Shown piece by piece: positions 56,126-64,000 of a stretch of 64,000 bases of DNA (the first letter of the stretch is position 1; each line of letters opens with the position of its first letter). The notes under the pieces are model-generated. The model was not told the DNA's origin and searched no databases. It saw only the letters and a program-made list of their open reading frames with translations. The stretch lies in the NCBI RefSeq assembly GCF_002343915.1, contig NZ_NETK01000001.1, forward strand, positions 4,722,001-4,786,000, given 5' to 3'. This DNA comes from Nannocystis exedens (GTDB lineage: Bacteria; Myxococcota_A; Polyangia; Nannocystales; Nannocystaceae). The position numbers and the translations under genes were made by a program.

Positions 56126-57760
56126 TCATGTCGGCGCGTCGTAGCGGTCGAGCACGCGGTCGACCTGGCGCACCTGCTCGGCGCGGTCCCAGCCGCGGGG
56201 GCCGCTCATCAGGCGAGCGGCGGCTTCGAGCGCGCGCAGCCCGGGGTCGCCGAGCTGCCCGAGGCCCGTCCGCCGCAGCACCGCGTCACCGAGCTCGACC
56301 GCCCACTCCGCCCGGGCCGCGTGCACGATCTCCGCCCCCACCTCCGGCAGCCCCGGTCGCAGCGGCGCGCCCAGCGTCGGGTCGGCCTGGATCAGCGCCA
56401 GCAGCTCCCCTGCGCGGGCGCCGTAGTTGCGGCCGAGGTGGACCATCAGCGACTCCGGCAGGCTCGGGTGGCGCGCCTGCAGTCCGGCCACGAAGGCGCG
56501 GAAGTTGCCGATCGCGCCGCCGGGCAGCGGGGTGCGGTCGGTGAGGCTCGCGGCGCGCGGGCGGCCGAGCAGGCGCAGGGCCAGGTCGACGACCTTCTCG
56601 GCGAGCGCGCGGGAGGTGGTCCATTTGCCGCCGATGGCCGAGATCAGCCCGGGCACGCCGTCGGTCTTGCCGTGGTCGCAGACCTCGGCGCGGCGGCTCT
56701 TCTGATACGAACCCGACTTCGGGCTGTCGTCGTCGACCAGCGGGCGCATGCCGCCGTAGCTGTGGAGCACGTCCTCGCGGCGCAGCTCGGCCGCCGGGTA
56801 GTACTGGTTCACGGTGGCGAGGAGCCCGGCGATGTCGGCCTCGGTGACGCGGAAGGCGTCGGGGTGACCGGCGTAGACCTCGTCGGTGGTGCCGATGAGC
56901 GCGTGGTCGCGCCACGGCAGGACGAAGAAGTGACCTGTCCCGGCGGCCATCATCAGCGCGACCTCGCGGGTCAGCTTGCGGGTGATGATGTGGATCCCCT
57001 TCGAGCGGACCAGGTGGGCGTGCGGCGGCTGCCCGAGGGTCTCGAGCATCAGGTCGGCCCACGGCCCGGTCGCGTTGACGACCACCGGCGCGCGCAGCTC
57101 GACGAAGCCGTCGCCCGGCAGGCGGCCCTCGATTTTGGCGCCGACCACCCGCGCGCCTTCGCGCACGAAGCCGACCGCCTCGGCGTAGTTCACGACCTCG
57201 GCCCCGGCCGCGGCGGCGCTGAGCAGGCACTCGAGCTCGAGCCGCTCGGGCGAGAACATCTGGCAGTCCCACAGCAGCGCCCCGCCCTTCAGGCCCTCCG
57301 CCGACAGGCTGGGCTCGGTCTCGAGGACCTCGGCCGGCGACAGCGCGCGGTGGGCGGGCAGCCGCTGGTCGGGGTCGGGCAGGCGGTTGCGGTCCCAGGC
57401 CAGCAGGTCGTAGAGGGTCAGGCCGACCCGCATCTCGGCCAGCGAATTGACCGCGCCGGCGTAGACGGGCAGCAGCATCGGCAGCGGGTAGACCAGGTGG
57501 GGCGCGTGCAGCTCCCACAGCCGGCGCTCGCGCAGCGACTCGCGCACCAGCCCGAACTCGAAGTTCTTCAAATAGCGGAGGCCGCCGTGGATGAGCTTCG
57601 AGGACGCGCCCGAGGTGGCGCTGCAGAAGTCGTGCTTCTCGACCAGCGCGACTCGCAGCCCGCGCAGCGCCGCGTCGCGGGCGACGCAGGCGCCGGTGAT
57701 CCCGCCGCCGAGGATCACGAGGTCGTAGGTCCGCTGGGCCAGGCGCGCGAGGCTCCGCAT
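56126..57760 (-). CDS. glpD: Glycerol-3-phosphate dehydrogenase (FAD, GlpD-like)
   Basis: 544 residues. The dinucleotide-binding motif is YDLVILGGGITGACVARDAA (about residues 12-31), followed by VALVEKHDFCSATSGASSKL, GGLRYLKNFEFGLVRESLRE, VVNATGPWADLML and SKGIHIITRKL, as in aerobic GlpD. It oxidises glycerol 3-phosphate to DHAP, passing electrons to quinone. DHAP is the substrate needed for AGPS-type ether lipid synthesis, which suits its place as first gene of this operon. The ATG at 57758-57760 is used, while a TTG three codons earlier is possible. Confidence 0.92.
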   Translation of the reverse strand: MRSLARLAQRTYDLVILGGGITGACVARDAALRGLRVALVEKHDFCSATSGASSKLIHGGLRYLKNFEFGLVRESLRERRLWELHAPHLVYPLPMLLPVYAGAVNSLAEMRVGLTLYDLLAWDRNRLPDPDQRLPAHRALSPAEVLETEPSLSAEGLKGGALLWDCQMFSPERLELECLLSAAAAGAEVVNYAEAVGFVREGARVVGAKIEGRLPGDGFVELRAPVVVNATGPWADLMLETLGQPPHAHLVRSKGIHIITRKLTREVALMMAAGTGHFFVLPWRDHALIGTTDEVYAGHPDAFRVTEADIAGLLATVNQYYPAAELRREDVLHSYGGMRPLVDDDSPKSGSYQKSRRAEVCDHGKTDGVPGLISAIGGKWTTSRALAEKVVDLALRLLGRPRAASLTDRTPLPGGAIGNFRAFVAGLQARHPSLPESLMVHLGRNYGARAGELLALIQADPTLGAPLRPGLPEVGAEIVHAARAEWAVELGDAVLRRTGLGQLGDPGLRALEAAARLMSGPRGWDRAEQVRQVDRVLDRYDAPT

Positions 57761-57877
57761 GCGGGGCAAACCTACTGTCCTTCCGACCCGACGACCAGGC
57801 CCTCGTGCGCATTGTCCGCGAGACGCCGTTCACACGGTGCCACCAGGCCCAGCGATCGCGTATTCTCTGCCCGCCGC

Positions 57878-58855
57878 ATGCAGGACCGACCGATCTCCGA
57901 GTTCATCCGCCGCCACTACCGCCACTTCAACGCGGCGGCGCTCGTCGACGCCGCGACGGCGTACCGGGCCCATCTGGACCGCGGCGGCAGCATGCTGGTG
58001 ACCCTCGCCGGCGCGATGAGCACCGCCGAGCTCGGGCTCAGCCTGGCCGAGATGATCCGCCAGGGCAAGGTCCACGCGATCAGCTGTACCGGCGCCAACC
58101 TCGAAGAGGACGTGTTCAACCTGGTCGCCCACGACCACTACGTGCGCGTCCCGCACTACCGGTCGCTGACCGCGCAGGACGAGCAGGCGCTGCTCGAGCG
58201 CCACCTCAACCGGGTGACCGACACCTGCATCCCCGAGATGGAGGCGATGCGGCGGATCGAGGCCGCGGTGCTGGCCGAGTGGGAGCGCGCCGACCAGGCC
58301 GGCGAGCGCTTCTTCCCGCACCAGTTCATGTACAAGATCCTGCGTTCGGGTGTCCTGAAGGACAGCTTCCAGATCGACCCGAAGGACAGCTGGCTGATGG
58401 CGGCGGCCGAGCGCGACCTGCCGATGTTCGTGCCCGGGTGGGAGGACTCGACGCTCGGCAACATGTACGCCGGCCACGTGATCGAGGGCCACGTCAAGAA
58501 CGTGCACACGGTGCGCACCGGCATCGAGTACATGATCGAGCTGTCGAAGTGGTACATGGCCACCTCGGCGGAGAGCTCGATCGGCTTCTTCCAGATCGGC
58601 GGCGGCATCGCCGGCGACTTCCCGATCTGCGTGGTGCCGATGCTGCACCAGGACCTGCGGCGCACCGACGTGCCGCTGTGGGGCTACTTCTGCCAGATCA
58701 GCGACAGCACCACCAGCTACGGCTCGTACTCCGGCGCGGTGCCCAACGAGAAGATCACGTGGGGCAAGCTCGGCGTGAACACCCCCAACTTCATCATCGA
58801 GTCCGACGCGACGATCGTCGCGCCGCTCGTGTTCGCCTACGTGCTCGGCTGGTGA
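57878..58855 (+). CDS. Deoxyhypusine synthase-like protein
   Basis: 325 residues matching the DHS family: GGSMLVTLAGAMSTAELGLS (NAD-binding type), HAISCTGANLEEDVFNLVAH, GFFQIGGGIAGDFPICVVP and GYFCQISDSTTSYGSYSGA, with GKLGVNTPNFIIESDATIV holding the Lys region. Bacteria lack hypusine, so such homologues are thought to act in polyamine metabolism (for example homospermidine synthesis). It is followed four bases later by an agmatine-deiminase-like gene, supporting a polyamine role. It is divergent from glpD. Confidence 0.88.
   Translation: MQDRPISEFIRRHYRHFNAAALVDAATAYRAHLDRGGSMLVTLAGAMSTAELGLSLAEMIRQGKVHAISCTGANLEEDVFNLVAHDHYVRVPHYRSLTAQDEQALLERHLNRVTDTCIPEMEAMRRIEAAVLAEWERADQAGERFFPHQFMYKILRSGVLKDSFQIDPKDSWLMAAAERDLPMFVPGWEDSTLGNMYAGHVIEGHVKNVHTVRTGIEYMIELSKWYMATSAESSIGFFQIGGGIAGDFPICVVPMLHQDLRRTDVPLWGYFCQISDSTTSYGSYSGAVPNEKITWGKLGVNTPNFIIESDATIVAPLVFAYVLGW
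58351..58364. repeat. TGTCC-TGAA-GGACA palindrome in the DHS-like gene
   Basis: Perfect core of the dispersed family inside the coding sequence (encoding VLKDS). Since this codes for ordinary residues, chance is possible for this copy. Confidence 0.5.
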
Positions 58856-58859
58856 CGTC

Positions 58860-59891
58860 GTGAAGCACCCGCGCATCAACCATCCTCTGAACGAGCTGAC
58901 CGAGTCGGCGGCCGAGCTCGGCTACCGCATGCCCGCCGAGTGGGAGCCGCTGTCGTCGATCTGGCTGGCGCGCCCGCACAACCCGACGACCTGGCCCGGC
59001 TGCCTGGCCGAGGCGCAGGCGCAGCACGCCGACTTCGCCGCCGCCGTGCGCCGCTTCGTGCCGGTGCGCATGCTCGGCGAGTCGATCTCGATCGCCACCG
59101 ACGACGCGTGGATCCGCGACTACGGGCCGATCTTCGTCAAGCGCAAGTCCGACGGCGCGCTGGCCCTGCACGACTTCCACTTCAACAATTGGGGCGGCAA
59201 GTACGGCGACTGCGCGAACGACGACGTCGTGCCGCAGAAGGTCGCGCTGCTGCTGAGCATGCCGGTGTGGATCCACGACTTCGTGCTCGAGGGCGGCAGC
59301 ATCGAGGTCAACGGCGTCGGCACGGTCATGACCTCGGAGTCGTGCCTGTTCCACCCCGGCCGCAACGCCAACCTCGGCCGCGCCGACATCGAGCGCGAGC
59401 TGCACGCCGCGCTCGGCACGACCCACGCGATCTGGCTGCCCGCGGGCATCGCCGGCGACGACACCGACGGCCACATCGACGACCTGGCCCGCTTCGTCGC
59501 CGCCGACACGATCGCCGCCGTGCGCGCGCCGCAGGGCCACCCGGACCACGAGGTGCTCGAGCGCAACTGGGAGGCGCTGACGCAAGCGCGCGACCAGAAC
59601 GGCCAGAAGCTGCAGCTCGTCGAGCTCCCGGCGCCCGCGCCGATCTTCTGGGACTTCCCCCCGGAAGACGACTGGCCCGGCGGCGTCCGCCAGGTGCCCG
59701 CGAGCTACGCGAATTTTTTGTTCGCCAACCGCGCCGTGCTGGTGCCGACGTTCGAACAGCCGACCGACGAACAGGCGCTCAAGATTTTCGAGCAGCTGTT
59801 CCCCGACCGCGTGGTCGTCCCGGTGCCCGCGAAGTACCTCGTCGTCGGCCTCGGCTCGTTGCACTGCCTCAGCCAGCAGCAGCCGTTCTGA
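58860..59891 (+). CDS. Agmatine deiminase-family protein
   Basis: 343 residues from a GTG at 58860, four bases after the DHS-like stop. It matches agmatine deiminases/peptidyl-arginine deiminases of bacteria: MPAEWEPLSSIWLARPHNPTTW, ATDDAWIRDYGPIFV, FHFNNWGGKYG, VLEGGSIEVNGVGTVMTSE, DTDGHIDDLARFV and the terminal GLGSLHCLSQQQP with the catalytic Cys. The reaction would be removal of ammonia from agmatine to form N-carbamoylputrescine, feeding polyamines to the DHS-like neighbour. Confidence 0.9.
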   Translation: MKHPRINHPLNELTESAAELGYRMPAEWEPLSSIWLARPHNPTTWPGCLAEAQAQHADFAAAVRRFVPVRMLGESISIATDDAWIRDYGPIFVKRKSDGALALHDFHFNNWGGKYGDCANDDVVPQKVALLLSMPVWIHDFVLEGGSIEVNGVGTVMTSESCLFHPGRNANLGRADIERELHAALGTTHAIWLPAGIAGDDTDGHIDDLARFVAADTIAAVRAPQGHPDHEVLERNWEALTQARDQNGQKLQLVELPAPAPIFWDFPPEDDWPGGVRQVPASYANFLFANRAVLVPTFEQPTDEQALKIFEQLFPDRVVVPVPAKYLVVGLGSLHCLSQQQPF

Positions 59892-59970
59892 GCCGCGGCG
59901 CCGGGTCGAAATCGACCTGCGCGAACGCCTGAGTTGACAGCTTCAGCGGCCTGCGAGGAGCGTTGGAGTG

Positions 59971-60972
59971 ATGACGCGTGTATTCCTCCGTTTTCCGCTC
60001 GTCGCGCTGTCGCTCACTGGCCTCCTCGCGACCCTACCCTCTGTCGCCTCTGCGGACGTCGACCTTCAGGTCTTGCCGGCGCAAACGCCGGGCCTCACCT
60101 GCATCCTGATCACGTACGACTGCGCCGAGCCCGAAACCGTCGAGCTATCGATCGACAACAACCTCGTGATCGATTACGTCGCAGGCGAGGACATCCTCTC
60201 GGCCCCGCGTGCTCCGTGCTTCGAGGAGGCCCACTTCGGCTCGGGCAGCCACACTTTCAGCGTCGAGGCGTCCTGCGGCAACGCCGTTACCGATGACGCG
60301 GCGCTCGCCTCGTTCGCCAATCCGACCGTTCGCCTCCTCGGAGTCGGCCACACTCAGTTCGAATGGAGCGGCGGCGACACGATCGTGTTCACGCTGCAAG
60401 CCCAGGACGAGGGCCTGGAGATCGGGGTCGACTTCAGCGAGGTCGATAGCCATTATGTCTCCGGCTCGGAAGTCATCGTCGATCTCGGCGATGGCGATTA
60501 CCAGGTGACGTACGCCCTGTCCTCCGCGAACGCCACCCCGGCGGGCGAGTACAGGTTACCCGTGTCGATCTCTCCCGACGGTACCCTCGTCCGTACCTAC
60601 GAGAGCGCCGTCACCATCCGCTACGCCCCGGTGCGCACCGGTGCCGTTACCTTCCAGAACGACGCAGGCGGCTCGTTCCGCGTCACCGATCTGCCGAGCG
60701 GTACCAGCACCATGGTCCAGCCGCTCGCAAACACCTTCACCGTCACCCCTGTCCCGGGCGCTCGCGCTGTCGTGGCCGGTCAGCTCGCGTCCGAGACCTC
60801 GCTCGAGGGTCGCTTCGTGATCGTCAATGTCCGCGAGGCCGACACGGGGGGGTCACGCGACCCTGGATGTCGAGATCGAGGAGTCCGTCTGCATCCCGGG
60901 CCGCGGCTGTACCTCCGAGATCGAGGTGCCATTGGTCCTTCGTCCGGCGCGCATCGACGAATACGAGGATGA
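59971..60972 (+). CDS. N-terminal part of a frameshifted secreted protein
   Basis: A signal peptide (MTRVFLRFPLVALSLTGLLA, cleavage near ASADVD) leads into a beta-rich extracellular part with several Cys. The sequence remains convincing up to about READTGG (60852), then becomes Arg/Gly/Pro-rich noise to the stop. At that point a run of seven G (60846-60852) changes the frame. With six G the frame would join the following 60827 frame. Start: ATG at 59971 or GTG at 59968, with GAGGAG upstream. See the finding on the frameshift. Confidence 0.75.
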   Translation: MTRVFLRFPLVALSLTGLLATLPSVASADVDLQVLPAQTPGLTCILITYDCAEPETVELSIDNNLVIDYVAGEDILSAPRAPCFEEAHFGSGSHTFSVEASCGNAVTDDAALASFANPTVRLLGVGHTQFEWSGGDTIVFTLQAQDEGLEIGVDFSEVDSHYVSGSEVIVDLGDGDYQVTYALSSANATPAGEYRLPVSISPDGTLVRTYESAVTIRYAPVRTGAVTFQNDAGGSFRVTDLPSGTSTMVQPLANTFTVTPVPGARAVVAGQLASETSLEGRFVIVNVREADTGGSRDPGCRDRGVRLHPGPRLYLRDRGAIGPSSGAHRRIRG

Positions 60973-62434
60973 CGACGAGCTGGAGCTCGAGCTCAGCGTG
61001 GGGCTCTACACTCCGAGCGGTCCTGCGTTCAGCCCGTCGATCGTGCTCTCGGAGCTATGGCTCATGGACAAGCGGCCGGCAAACACGCTGAGCATGCGTG
61101 GCGCGCTGACCTACGAACGAGTCCGCTTCCTCGGTGAGCCCCAGATCTTCACGCCGCCCCAGAACGGGAATTTCACCGCGATCCCGGAGAAGGCGCCGCT
61201 GGAGCGCGTCACGATCGAGATCGACGACAACTGCCACGGAATCTTGAGGACAGTCACGCAGGAGGACAGCTCCTGGCACATCTACGTCCCTGACGAGGAC
61301 GGCTGCCTCCTCTTCGGTCCACACCTCATGCGTCCGGTCGCCGCGACGGACTTCGGCGTCTATCGCGTCGCTGCGCAGCGCGTCGCCGACCTGGCCACTC
61401 CACCCTATGTCGACAACGACTTTGTGACCCAAAAGTCCTACTGGACCCTGCACGCGGACGCGTGGCCCTACGAGGACCACGACTGGGGCGAACGCTACAT
61501 CGATCGAGATGACCCAAACGATCCCAACGACACCTACGACCTGTACTACCCATGGTTCGCTAGCATGCAGGTCGCAGTCCGCGTCCAGGAGTTCGCCAAA
61601 CCATTCCTCGTAGGAGACGCGAACACCGGCGTCTTCCCGTGGGTGTACCTGCGCGTCATCCCCGGCCAGGCTTGCGGCACCACATCGTGCTATGTGGGGG
61701 CGAGCCAAGCCGTCTACGTGAGCGACAGCGCCAGCAACCACGACTCGCAGGACGAGCACGCGCTGGCCCACGAGATGTTCCACTGGTTTCACCACATGTT
61801 CCTGGCGGCCTTTCACGGGAACGGAAATTGCGACACAGTGCCGTGGTCAGGCGCCTTCGGAGAGGGCTTCGCCAACGTGATGGCGCCGTTCGTCACCGGC
61901 CAGCCATGGATCTTCACCGGCTACGACAACAGCATCGAGACGGAAGATCCGGACTTTCAGGGCAAGGTCGAGTTCGCGACCGGTCTCAACGAGAACGTCG
62001 CTGGTCTGCCGTATGACCTCTACAATACCAGGAGCGACTGCGGGAGCGGCGGCTGGACATGGCGCATCTTCTGGGACTTCCTCGACGGCGCTGAAGCCGA
62101 GCCTTGGGGCGAGTTCGCCGACTTTCTCGACGCCGACGATACCTTGCCCGTCAACCCGACGATCACCGATTACGGCACTAACTTCGACACCTTCGGCGGC
62201 CTCTTCAAGTTCCAGGACGTCCTCGTGCGCTACCTCGGCGGGAACTACATGCCCACGAACCCTTTGCGCCCTGACCTCATCGACCGCGGCCAGGATGGGG
62301 TCGACATGACGGAATTCCTCGATGGCGTCATCTGTCGAGGTCATGAAAACTGGAATGACATTAGCGACATTGTGCTGGAGATGATGAATTTCGGCGAATA
62401 CGACCCAGCCAGCGCTCCCGCCATTTGCCAATAG
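60827..62434 (+). CDS. C-terminal part of the same gene, zinc metalloprotease-like
   Basis: About 535 residues. Real sequence begins near GGHATLDVEIEESVCIPGRG, continuing the preceding frame after the G run. It contains HALAHEMFHWFHHMFLAAFHG (HExxH zincin-type motif with a third His, at about 61769-61795) followed by FGEGFANVMAPFV. This fits a secreted zinc metallopeptidase-like protein, though the family is not certain. The visible ATG at 60827 is probably not a true start. The stop is four bases from the end of the convergent FGE-like gene. Confidence 0.75.
   Translation: MSARPTRGGHATLDVEIEESVCIPGRGCTSEIEVPLVLRPARIDEYEDDDELELELSVGLYTPSGPAFSPSIVLSELWLMDKRPANTLSMRGALTYERVRFLGEPQIFTPPQNGNFTAIPEKAPLERVTIEIDDNCHGILRTVTQEDSSWHIYVPDEDGCLLFGPHLMRPVAATDFGVYRVAAQRVADLATPPYVDNDFVTQKSYWTLHADAWPYEDHDWGERYIDRDDPNDPNDTYDLYYPWFASMQVAVRVQEFAKPFLVGDANTGVFPWVYLRVIPGQACGTTSCYVGASQAVYVSDSASNHDSQDEHALAHEMFHWFHHMFLAAFHGNGNCDTVPWSGAFGEGFANVMAPFVTGQPWIFTGYDNSIETEDPDFQGKVEFATGLNENVAGLPYDLYNTRSDCGSGGWTWRIFWDFLDGAEAEPWGEFADFLDADDTLPVNPTITDYGTNFDTFGGLFKFQDVLVRYLGGNYMPTNPLRPDLIDRGQDGVDMTEFLDGVICRGHENWNDISDIVLEMMNFGEYDPASAPAICQ
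60846..60852 (+). other. G7 run at a frameshift site
   Basis: Seven consecutive G between two open frames of one protein. One G fewer restores a single long frame reading READTGGHATLDVEIEE across the junction. The cause may be sequencing error, a slippery or phase-variable site, or a real mutation. Confidence 0.8.
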
Positions 62435-62438
62435 GGCA

Positions 62439-63551
62439 TCAACCAGAACGAGCGCAGCGAAACCCGGTCTCCAGAGTTTCACCGAGGTCGTCAATTTCAC
62501 CGCCTTTGTGCCTGGACACTCGTAGTGAATAGCCAATCGGGCTAAGGGAGAAGGCTCCCCAGCCCGCGCTTCGGCGTGCGACATAACCTTCCAGCGGCTC
62601 GCGGAAGGGGTTCTCGGCTGGAAGACCTTCATAGCCGCTGGATTGATAACCATCTCCAGCCCACTCCGCCACGCTACCGACCATTTCGCATACACCATAC
62701 ACGGACGCCCCCCACTCACAGAACATCCCTACGGGCGTCAACGTGCGGTACTCCTCGCGGTAGTGGCAATCCGGCCCGGGCTTCATCCCTTCGATGTCCC
62801 AGGGCTTGAAGTTCGCGTGACTGCACGTCGGCTCCGTCATTCCCCACGGATACTTGCGGCCGTCCGTCCCGCGCGCCGCCTTTTCCCACTCTGCCTCGGT
62901 CGGCAGCCGCTTACCGGCCCACTCGCAATACGTCTTCGCCTGCAGCCACGTCACCGAAGCGGCGGGCATCTCCTCGAGCCCGGGGATGAACACGCCGTCG
63001 CCTTCCTTGTGCCATTCTTCGTCCCACCTCGGCGGCGCCGCGCAAGCACCTGCCTCCAGGCACTTCCGATACGCCGCTTTCGACACCTCGGTTCGATCGA
63101 TCCAGAACTCTCCGACTGTCACTTGCCTATAGGGCAGCTCTGACTTATCGCACGGCCCGGTGATTTCGTCCGTGTCGACTCCTTCACGGCAGCCCATCCA
63201 GAACGGGCCGGCCGGCACTCGCATCATGCCGTCCTTCTCTTCGACGCAAGTCCCCGTGTTCGGGTTGCACGTCCCCTCCATGCACGACTCCTCGGGCCCG
63301 CACGCGCAGCCGAGCGCCCCGCACTCGCACGTCGCCTCGGGTCCGCAGACGGGCGGCTCCGGGACGTGCTGCCCGCCCGTGCTCGTGCTCGTGCTGCCGC
63401 CGCCGGCCTCACTCGTGCTCGACGAGACGCCGCTCGAACCTGACGTGGTCGACTCGCTCCCGGACGGCCCTGCACACTGGCAGGCCAACAGCCCCATCGA
63501 GGCCGAAATGCACCATGACAACGGGCTCGAAAGGGAGGCGACATGCCGCAT
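62439..63551 (-). CDS. FGE/SUMF1-type (sulfatase-modifying factor) lipoprotein
   Basis: 370 residues. The signal peptide ends in GLLAC (lipobox), with a Ser/Thr/Gly-rich linker, a Cys-rich stretch (residues about 70-105) and then the FGE-sulfatase domain: MMRVPAGPFWMGCREGVDTDE, VGEFWIDRTEVSKAAYRKCL, PAASVTWLQAKTYCEWAGKR, LPTEAEWEKAARGTDGRKYP and AGWGAFSLSPIGYSLRVSRH. FGE-type domains include formylglycine generators and many non-enzymatic surface relatives. The lipid anchor and Cys-rich linker suggest a surface protein here. It is convergent with the zinc protease-like gene. Confidence 0.88.
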   Translation of the reverse strand: MRHVASLSSPLSWCISASMGLLACQCAGPSGSESTTSGSSGVSSSTSEAGGGSTSTSTGGQHVPEPPVCGPEATCECGALGCACGPEESCMEGTCNPNTGTCVEEKDGMMRVPAGPFWMGCREGVDTDEITGPCDKSELPYRQVTVGEFWIDRTEVSKAAYRKCLEAGACAAPPRWDEEWHKEGDGVFIPGLEEMPAASVTWLQAKTYCEWAGKRLPTEAEWEKAARGTDGRKYPWGMTEPTCSHANFKPWDIEGMKPGPDCHYREEYRTLTPVGMFCEWGASVYGVCEMVGSVAEWAGDGYQSSGYEGLPAENPFREPLEGYVARRSAGWGAFSLSPIGYSLRVSRHKGGEIDDLGETLETGFRCARSG

Positions 63552-63556
63552 CGACC

Positions 63557-63820
63557 TCAGGAGAATTCGTGGCGACGGGCGATGTCAAGGGCACGAGCCA
63601 CATCGAGCATGCCCGGGCGCTTCGCCTTGAGCCCGCACATGCCGTCACTCATGCGTATGTAGCGCCCAAACCGGATATGGGCGCTTTCGCTCTTCTTGGG
63701 CTTCGTTGGGCTCGGCGTCACTGCCATGGCACACTTCGACACGGTCGGCGGCCTCTTAAAGTTCCAGAACGTCTTTTCCGCTGCCTCGGCGGCGATTCCA
63801 TACCCAACAACCCCCGGCAT
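63557..63820 (-). CDS. Possible small protein, uncertain
   Basis: A frame of about 87 codons from ATG 63818-63820 reads MPGVVGYGIAAEAAEKTFWN and ends with KAKRPGMLDVARALDIARRH and EFS. The end is protein-like and basic, but no family was recognised, and the first part may be noise. It lies upstream of the FGE-like gene on the same strand. Confidence 0.3.
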   Translation of the reverse strand: MPGVVGYGIAAEAAEKTFWNFKRPPTVSKCAMAVTPSPTKPKKSESAHIRFGRYIRMSDGMCGLKAKRPGMLDVARALDIARRHEFS

Positions 63821-64000
63821 GAGCCTGCTGTTCGCCCGGAGCGGCGGTGTCCGTGGCGTGAGAGCTCGCTCGCCCCCCCACCCCCGGCCGGCCCAGCGCA
63901 GCGTTTCCTGGGGCAACGAAGTGACGAGCGCTGCGAGCTGCTGTTCCCGCAACCGCGCGCTGGCGACCCTTGTGTAGCCCCCGAGACCGGACGGCCCGGA

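Overview
The window looks like a chromosomal segment from a very GC-rich myxobacterium, most likely of the Nannocystis/Plesiocystis group. This is inferred from gene content, since there is no rRNA or marker-gene match. The pointers are about a dozen lipoproteins with Ser/Thr-rich linkers, DUF4215-type cysteine repeat proteins, a DUF1592/DUF1552 pair, a eukaryote-like Ser/Thr kinase, an HDAC-like enzyme, a fibro-slime domain and ether-lipid enzymes. I saw no rRNA, tRNA, CRISPR array or intact insertion sequence.

Layout. 1-3.6 kb: a clipped gene, TspO, then a minus-strand string of a Cys-rich lipoprotein, two RebB-like (R-body) genes, three tiny overlapping ORFs and a SUKH/SMI1-like gene. 4.3-12.1 kb: a methyltransferase, a beta-propeller lipoprotein, the DUF1592-DUF1552 pair and a Sel1-repeat lipoprotein. 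12.2-21.7 kb: an HDAC-like protein, a lipoprotein, a HyuA-HyuB (5-oxoprolinase-type) fusion, Lgt, a TolB-like lipoprotein and a DUF4112 protein. 21.8-32.6 kb: a DUF4215/fibrinogen-like lipoprotein, an FG-GAP lipoprotein, a FAAL-ACP-acyltransferase set and a fibro-slime lipoprotein. 32.7-41.1 kb: gamma carbonic anhydrase, a membrane-anchored kinase, a DUF3108 protein, and PdxA overlapping a UvrA that carries an Ala/Pro/Thr-rich repeat tail. 41.1-45.5 kb: a gene-poor patch with an Hcp-like remnant, a small putative exported protein and an SH3/EF-hand/GH19 lysozyme-like protein. 45.5-51.6 kb: a propeller lipoprotein, a two-subunit ABC exporter, its likely MarR regulator, and an unannotated 32-residue peptide gene. 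51.8-57.8 kb: an ether-lipid type operon (GlpD, a DAG-kinase-like protein, alkyl-DHAP synthase, a membrane protein and an HTTM protein) next to an amidohydrolase remnant. 57.9-64 kb: a deoxyhypusine-synthase-like/agmatine-deiminase pair, a frameshifted zinc-protease-like gene, and an FGE/SUMF1-type lipoprotein.

The most striking unexplained signal is a dispersed palindrome family with core TGTCC-N4-GGACA. It has ten perfect copies and many variants, mostly just after stop codons but some inside reading frames. Two other signals are worth following. One is a chain of stop/start-overlapping mini-ORFs between the RebB-like genes and the SUKH-like gene. The other is a pair of near-identical promoter/operator arrangements in front of the MarR gene and the ABC operon.
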